Source: Cyclospora cayetanensis (taxonomy: Eukaryota > Apicomplexa > Conoidasida > Eucoccidiorida > Eimeriidae). Taken from it: DNA of 10,247 nucleotides. Location of the stretch: assembly GCF_002999335.1 (NCBI RefSeq), contig NW_020312354.1, positions 1 to 10,247 on the forward strand. The letters are read 5' to 3'. Below the pieces are notes generated by a model, which had not been told where the DNA came from, searched no databases, and saw only the letters and a list, made by a program, of their open reading frames with translations. The position numbers and the translations under genes are program-made. Positions 7,743-10,247 of this stretch are shown here, piece by piece. Positions within the stretch are counted from its first letter, which is position 1, and each line of letters starts with the position of its first letter.

Positions 7743-9600
7743 CTAAACAAACGCAACAAGAGAGGCCACCAGGCGAGCCGCTGGAAATGTTTTTCCTAGC
7801 TAGACTCCAAGACCCTGACTGCTAGCTCCCTTAGTAGTATTAGCCTCAGCTCCTGTAGTGGTCAAGTGGATCGCTAGGCACTGCACAACTCGCTGTCACC
7901 CATCGAAGACTGGAGCTGCAAGCCCCCGCTTCCTAGCGAGCTAGCAGCTAATCAGCTGGTCAGTGAGCAGCTCGTGCAAAGGAGATGCCTTTGAGCAGCA
8001 AGCAGTAACAGGGCGTACATATGGTGAGAGTAGGGAGAAATCGATGAGTTTCGCCTGAATAGGCACGAGAGTCAGGGATTCAAAATGCAAGAATTTCCGT
8101 CCTCGGTAGTTCAGGGTGCTCCTGCAGAACAGCACAACAACGGGGACTATCAATGCCCAGCATGAACGCAGATATGGAATCGGAAGGGGAAGAGCTACCG
8201 TTCCAACTTTGTTACCCATCGAGAACAGTAAACGTTGGGAGCCTTGGTTTAGGTGCCCCGTCCAATAGTCAGTACACTGGCGTGGTGCTCGAGCTGTGAC
8301 CTGCTCGGCTTGCAAGGCGGTAAAAGGGGGTATAACTCGAGGAGAAGGGAAATATAGATATAGATAGAGACAAAGGGAGAGAGGAAAAGAGAGAGATAAT
8401 CAGATAGAGAGAAACAGAGAAAGCAAGAGAGAGAAAATCAGATAGAGAGAAACAGAGAAAGCAAGAGAGAGACAATCAGATAGAGAGAAACAGAGAAAGT
8501 AAGAGATAGACAGAGAGAGGACGCGTTGGCTCCCCATATGCCGACAGGGGCCTAAAGGAGCATGGGTAAGGATATTCGGTGAGGAGGGAGGCTTACTCCT
8601 TTACTGTGACCAAGTTTTCTATCCGAATGCCAAAGTTTCCGTCTTGGTAAAATCCAGGTTCAATCGAGAGGACCGCGCCAGGTCGTAAGTTGTGCAGTGA
8701 GGCAACACTCTGCAGAAGGCCATAGCGAACATAAGTCTGTCCGATGTGCATTCCTTGCAGAAAGCAGGGAACTCACGTCCTAAGTTCTCTAAACTTGGGT
8801 AATAAAAGGCAGTATACGGATTAGAAAGCCTCCTGTGCGCCCTCAACGCTGGACTCAACAAACTAACACCCTGGAACCACACGCAAAAGTTTGCCTTACC
8901 GCAAGACGAGGGGAAATTCCAATAGGCCCTTCGTGGACGTTTAAAAAGTGCCCAACTCCGTGGCCCGTCCCTAAAATAACACCAAAGATATTTGATTTGC
9001 CTTATTCAAAGGTTTTAGGCTGTATCTATCCATGCACACGCCCCCGTTCATGTACGTGTATATGTATGTGTGTATGCGTATATGTGGATACGTATACGTG
9101 TATACGTATATGTGTGTACGTATATGTGTGTATGAATATATATATATATATACGTGTATATATATGGTGTATATGTATATATATGTATATTTATATTCAT
9201 ATTTTCATGAGTCTCCAACTCCGCTTTTTCCTGTTACAACGTGTCCATTCCACCTGCTGACGTGTGGACTCCCCATTCAACTGGTCCGTTTCCACGCCAA
9301 TTTCTGTCACTCTCGCTATCAGCCTGTGTTTGCCTCCCGCGGGTGCTGCAAAGTCCCTGTTTGCCTCCCTCCCCCTCTGTGTGCCTCTGCTCTAGTACCC
9401 GCGATCGCTCGCTTATCTGCATCCTGCTCTGCTTGGTTCTTCTTAGTGACTGACCATGCAGATAGTCTAAGCCGCGATTCCACAAATGCTGTCGTGCAAG
9501 GGCATCGACCTGCGGCCCCTTAGAGCCCTCCGGGAACTTCTGAGCACTCAGTGCGATCATCCCCTGGCACACCACGCAAACACATAAGTCCAGGAGACGC
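7557..9600 (-). CDS. APP: Xaa-Pro aminopeptidase (aminopeptidase P, M24B family), C-terminal half; 5' exons outside window
   Basis: My model is complement(join(7557..7742, 8019..8121, 8597..8709, 8900..8970, 9455..9563 or 9600)). All junctions are GT-AG and in phase. The enzyme removes an N-terminal residue that precedes proline, using a two-metal (usually Mn) pita-bread active site. Visible blocks in order are FPEGSKG...[63 protein letters not shown], and EVEWLDAYH near the end. Three of the five metal ligands are present: the His of TGH (8962-8960), the Glu of SIEPG (8661-8659) and the Glu of GIRIEN (8619-8617). The supporting histidines of YLHG (9458-9456) and VHEGP (8935-8933) are also there. 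The two metal-binding Asp residues belong to exons beyond 10247. The LTLVPIQ/WLDAYH tail is the eukaryotic XPNPEP1-type C-terminal domain. A signal or targeting sequence cannot be judged without the N-terminus; the cytosol is the usual location. Confidence 0.92.
7743..8018 (-). other. Aminopeptidase P last intron (276 bp)
   Basis: It runs from GTACGC to TTGCGTTTGTTTAG, phase 0 on both sides. It contains several GCTAGC-like words but no other feature. Confidence 0.8.
8019..8121 (-). CDS. Aminopeptidase P exon: LTLVPIQ block of the C-terminal domain
   Basis: The exon starts with G completing the split Glu codon, then [20 protein letters not shown] and [14 protein letters not shown]. It corresponds to the FEPLTLVPIQTKMID block of animal XPNPEP1. 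It ends TAT|GTACGC in phase 0. Reading on gives a non-homologous tail, so the splice is preferred. Confidence 0.9.
8122..8596 (-). other. Aminopeptidase P intron (475 bp) with GA-rich repeat
   Basis: It runs from GTAAGC to GTTCTGCAG. On the plus strand, about 8338-8520 is strongly purine-rich (pyrimidine-rich on the transcribed minus strand), including three 38-bp tandem units. No coding content is seen. Confidence 0.8.
8401..8514. repeat. 38-bp GA-rich tandem repeat, 3 copies
   Basis: Units begin with CAGATAGAGAGAAACAGAG at 8401, 8439 and 8477, a regular 38-bp period with a few substitutions. They are embedded in a longer GA-rich stretch (about 8338-8520) inside an intron. Confidence 0.9.
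8597..8709 (-). CDS. Aminopeptidase P exon: SIEPG and GIRIEN metal-binding glutamates
   Basis: The exon starts after CTGCAG in phase 0 ([11 protein letters not shown]) and continues through [24 protein letters not shown]. It ends GA|GTAAGC in phase 2, so the split Glu codon joins [10 protein letters not shown] of the next exon. Both metal-binding glutamates are intact. Confidence 0.93.
8710..8899 (-). other. Aminopeptidase P intron (190 bp)
   Basis: It runs from GTAAGG to GGCCTTCTGCAG, phase 0 on both sides. A nearer CAAG acceptor was set aside because it breaks the phase. Confidence 0.75.
8900..8970 (-). CDS. Aminopeptidase P exon: active-site GTGHGVG and VHEGP
   Basis: This 71-bp exon starts with GG, completing the split glycine codon of LHG, and continues [19 protein letters not shown]. 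It contains the metal-binding histidine and the second conserved histidine. It ends GCG|GTAAGG in phase 0. The motif is nearly diagnostic of aminopeptidase P. Confidence 0.95.
8971..9454 (-). other. Aminopeptidase P intron (484 bp) with TA/TG tract
   Basis: It begins GTCAGT and ends in TTATTTTAG. Most of its middle is the alternating TA/TG microsatellite region. No other feature is seen. Confidence 0.82.
9046..9207. repeat. Degenerate alternating purine-pyrimidine (TA/TG/CG) tract
   Basis: Dense runs of GTATATG, CGTATACGTG and (TA)n alternate over about 160 bp. Overlapping plus-strand ORFs here read as Tyr/Val/Cys monotony and are not genes. The tract lies wholly inside an aminopeptidase intron. 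Confidence 0.85.
9455..9563 (-). CDS. Aminopeptidase P exon: ...[12 protein letters not shown]...LDYLHG
   Basis: This helix-rich part of the pita-bread fold precedes the active-site histidine loop. The donor is CATG|GTCAGT in phase 1. The acceptor is uncertain: a CAG at 9566-9564 starts the exon at 9563 in phase 0. Another CAG at 9603-9601 would start it at 9600 and add [12 protein letters not shown] in frame. The extra residues could align with the FTxVLQG part of homologues, so both starts are possible. Upstream to 10247 I find no exon with the DSGxxYxDGTTDxTRT block. Confidence 0.88.
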
Positions 9601-9822
9601 CTGTGGCAGGCAACTGAAGTTCTCCAGCTAAACGGTGACGCATACAGCACGTTCAAGGAAAAGAAAATCAAAGGGTAGCATCGACATGCCCTGCTGCCTG
9701 AGTGAAACATACGGGGAACCCGCAACTCTATCTGCAATCTTCTACTGGTGGAAACACGTCTGGAAGCAGAGAGAGAGAGAGAAAAATCGGCTCAGCTACT
9801 TCACCGGAGAACGATTGGAATT

Positions 9823-9877
9823 CGTGAGACACAACAAACGATATGGCTACGAGGAACGCGTGAGACACAACAAACGA
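9823..9877. repeat. 19-bp direct repeat, 36-bp period
   Basis: CGTGAGACACAACAAACGA occurs identically at 9823-9841 and 9859-9877, separated by 17 bp. No inverted copy was noticed. Confidence 0.9.
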
Positions 9878-9945
9878 GAGGCGCTTGGGTTTCCGTAGGA
9901 AAACAGAGGGTAAAAGTGGGGTGTCTCGGAGCATGAAGAAGGCAA

Positions 9946-9947
<2 letters not shown>

Positions 9948-10021
<74 letters not shown>
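9948..10021. repeat. (AT)n microsatellite, about 37 units
   Basis: An uninterrupted AT dinucleotide run of about 74 bp. The Ile/Tyr-rich ORFs that cross it are artefacts. Confidence 0.98.
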
Positions 10022-10028
<7 letters not shown>

Positions 10029-10060
10029 CCCAAAAGAATACAAATAGCTGGCATAAATCA

Positions 10061-10130
10061 GGACCCCCTCCCCTTTTGTGCACCCTCCCCCCTCCTTTCC
10101 ACCCCCTCCCCCCCCCCTTCCTCCTCCTGT
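10061..10130. repeat. C-rich polypyrimidine tract
   Basis: Runs of C broken by T and short CCTCC units on the plus strand, giving G-rich sequence on the minus (transcribed) strand, with several G3+ runs that could form a G-quadruplex. Confidence 0.8.
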
Positions 10131-10194
10131 AATCCTGCATCCACACTAAAACACACCCAACAACCCACACACCAGAGGCAAGACGACTTATTTG

Positions 10195-10222
10195 TTTTTT
10201 TTTTTTATGTTTTTTTTTTTTT
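10195..10222. repeat. Two poly-T tracts
   Basis: T12 at 10195-10206 and T13 at 10210-10222, separated by ATG. Exact lengths may be affected by sequencing error. Confidence 0.9.
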
Positions 10223-10247
10223 ACTTTGTATATTATTGTGTTTTGTT

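Larger units (their letters stand above)
9601..10247 (-). other. Probable aminopeptidase intron / upstream non-coding sequence
   Basis: The exon at 9455 needs an upstream partner encoding the DSGxxY...TTDxTRT block. I cannot find it in any minus-strand frame here, so this stretch is most likely intron. It holds several simple repeats, listed separately. Confidence 0.55.

Noticed and set aside
7941..8315. Minus-strand 124-codon ORF with a hydrophobic patch
   Set aside because: Only its middle (8019-8121) is real, as an aminopeptidase exon. The hydrophobic patch is intron sequence before the acceptor.
9032..9523. Plus-strand Tyr/Val/Cys-rich ORFs
   Set aside because: They are translations of the TA/TG microsatellite and antisense of an aminopeptidase exon.
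9234..9737. Minus-strand 167-codon ORF as a whole gene
   Set aside because: Only the part from about 9563/9600 to 9455 matches aminopeptidase P; the rest reads into flanking introns.
9728..10170. Minus-strand Ile/Tyr repeat ORFs
   Set aside because: They are translations of the (AT)n run; no protein features.

Overview
The window looks like a nuclear contig piece from a coccidian apicomplexan. This is inference from four things: near-balanced base composition, GT-AG introns of about 190-480 bp, a secreted multi-EGF protein of micronemal style, and heavy microsatellite content in introns. No rRNA, tRNA or CRISPR was seen, and the species cannot be fixed from sequence alone.

Two spliced protein genes lie on the minus strand, both cut by the window edges. 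The left one (1-3586) has its start codon and a signal peptide at 3586. It runs through four exons joined by three phase-compatible introns and leaves the window at position 1 while still open. It encodes at least 954 residues: signal peptide, about nine EGF-like modules, an unrecognised cysteine-poor globular stretch, a proline/acidic region, and tandem 65-residue (195-bp) acidic repeats. I read it as a secreted or surface adhesin, possibly micronemal. Any transmembrane tail would lie outside the window.

The right one (7557 to about 9600 and beyond) is the C-terminal half of an M24B Xaa-Pro aminopeptidase (aminopeptidase P). Five exons are visible, with the GTGHGVG, VHEGP, SIEPG and GIRIEN motifs and the eukaryotic XPNPEP1-type C-terminal domain. 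Exons carrying the first two metal-binding aspartates lie beyond position 10247. Its introns carry a 38-bp GA-rich tandem repeat and a TA/TG tract. A long (AT)n run, a C-rich tract and poly-T tracts fill 9948-10247.

Between the genes (3587-7556) I see no convincing intact gene. On the plus strand at about 5768-6489, however, short out-of-frame and stop-broken peptides follow one another in the order expected of a PIF/Harbinger-type DDE transposase. This looks like a dead DNA transposon, and it is the most unusual signal in the window. The two genes show no direct functional link; they are simply neighbours on the same strand.
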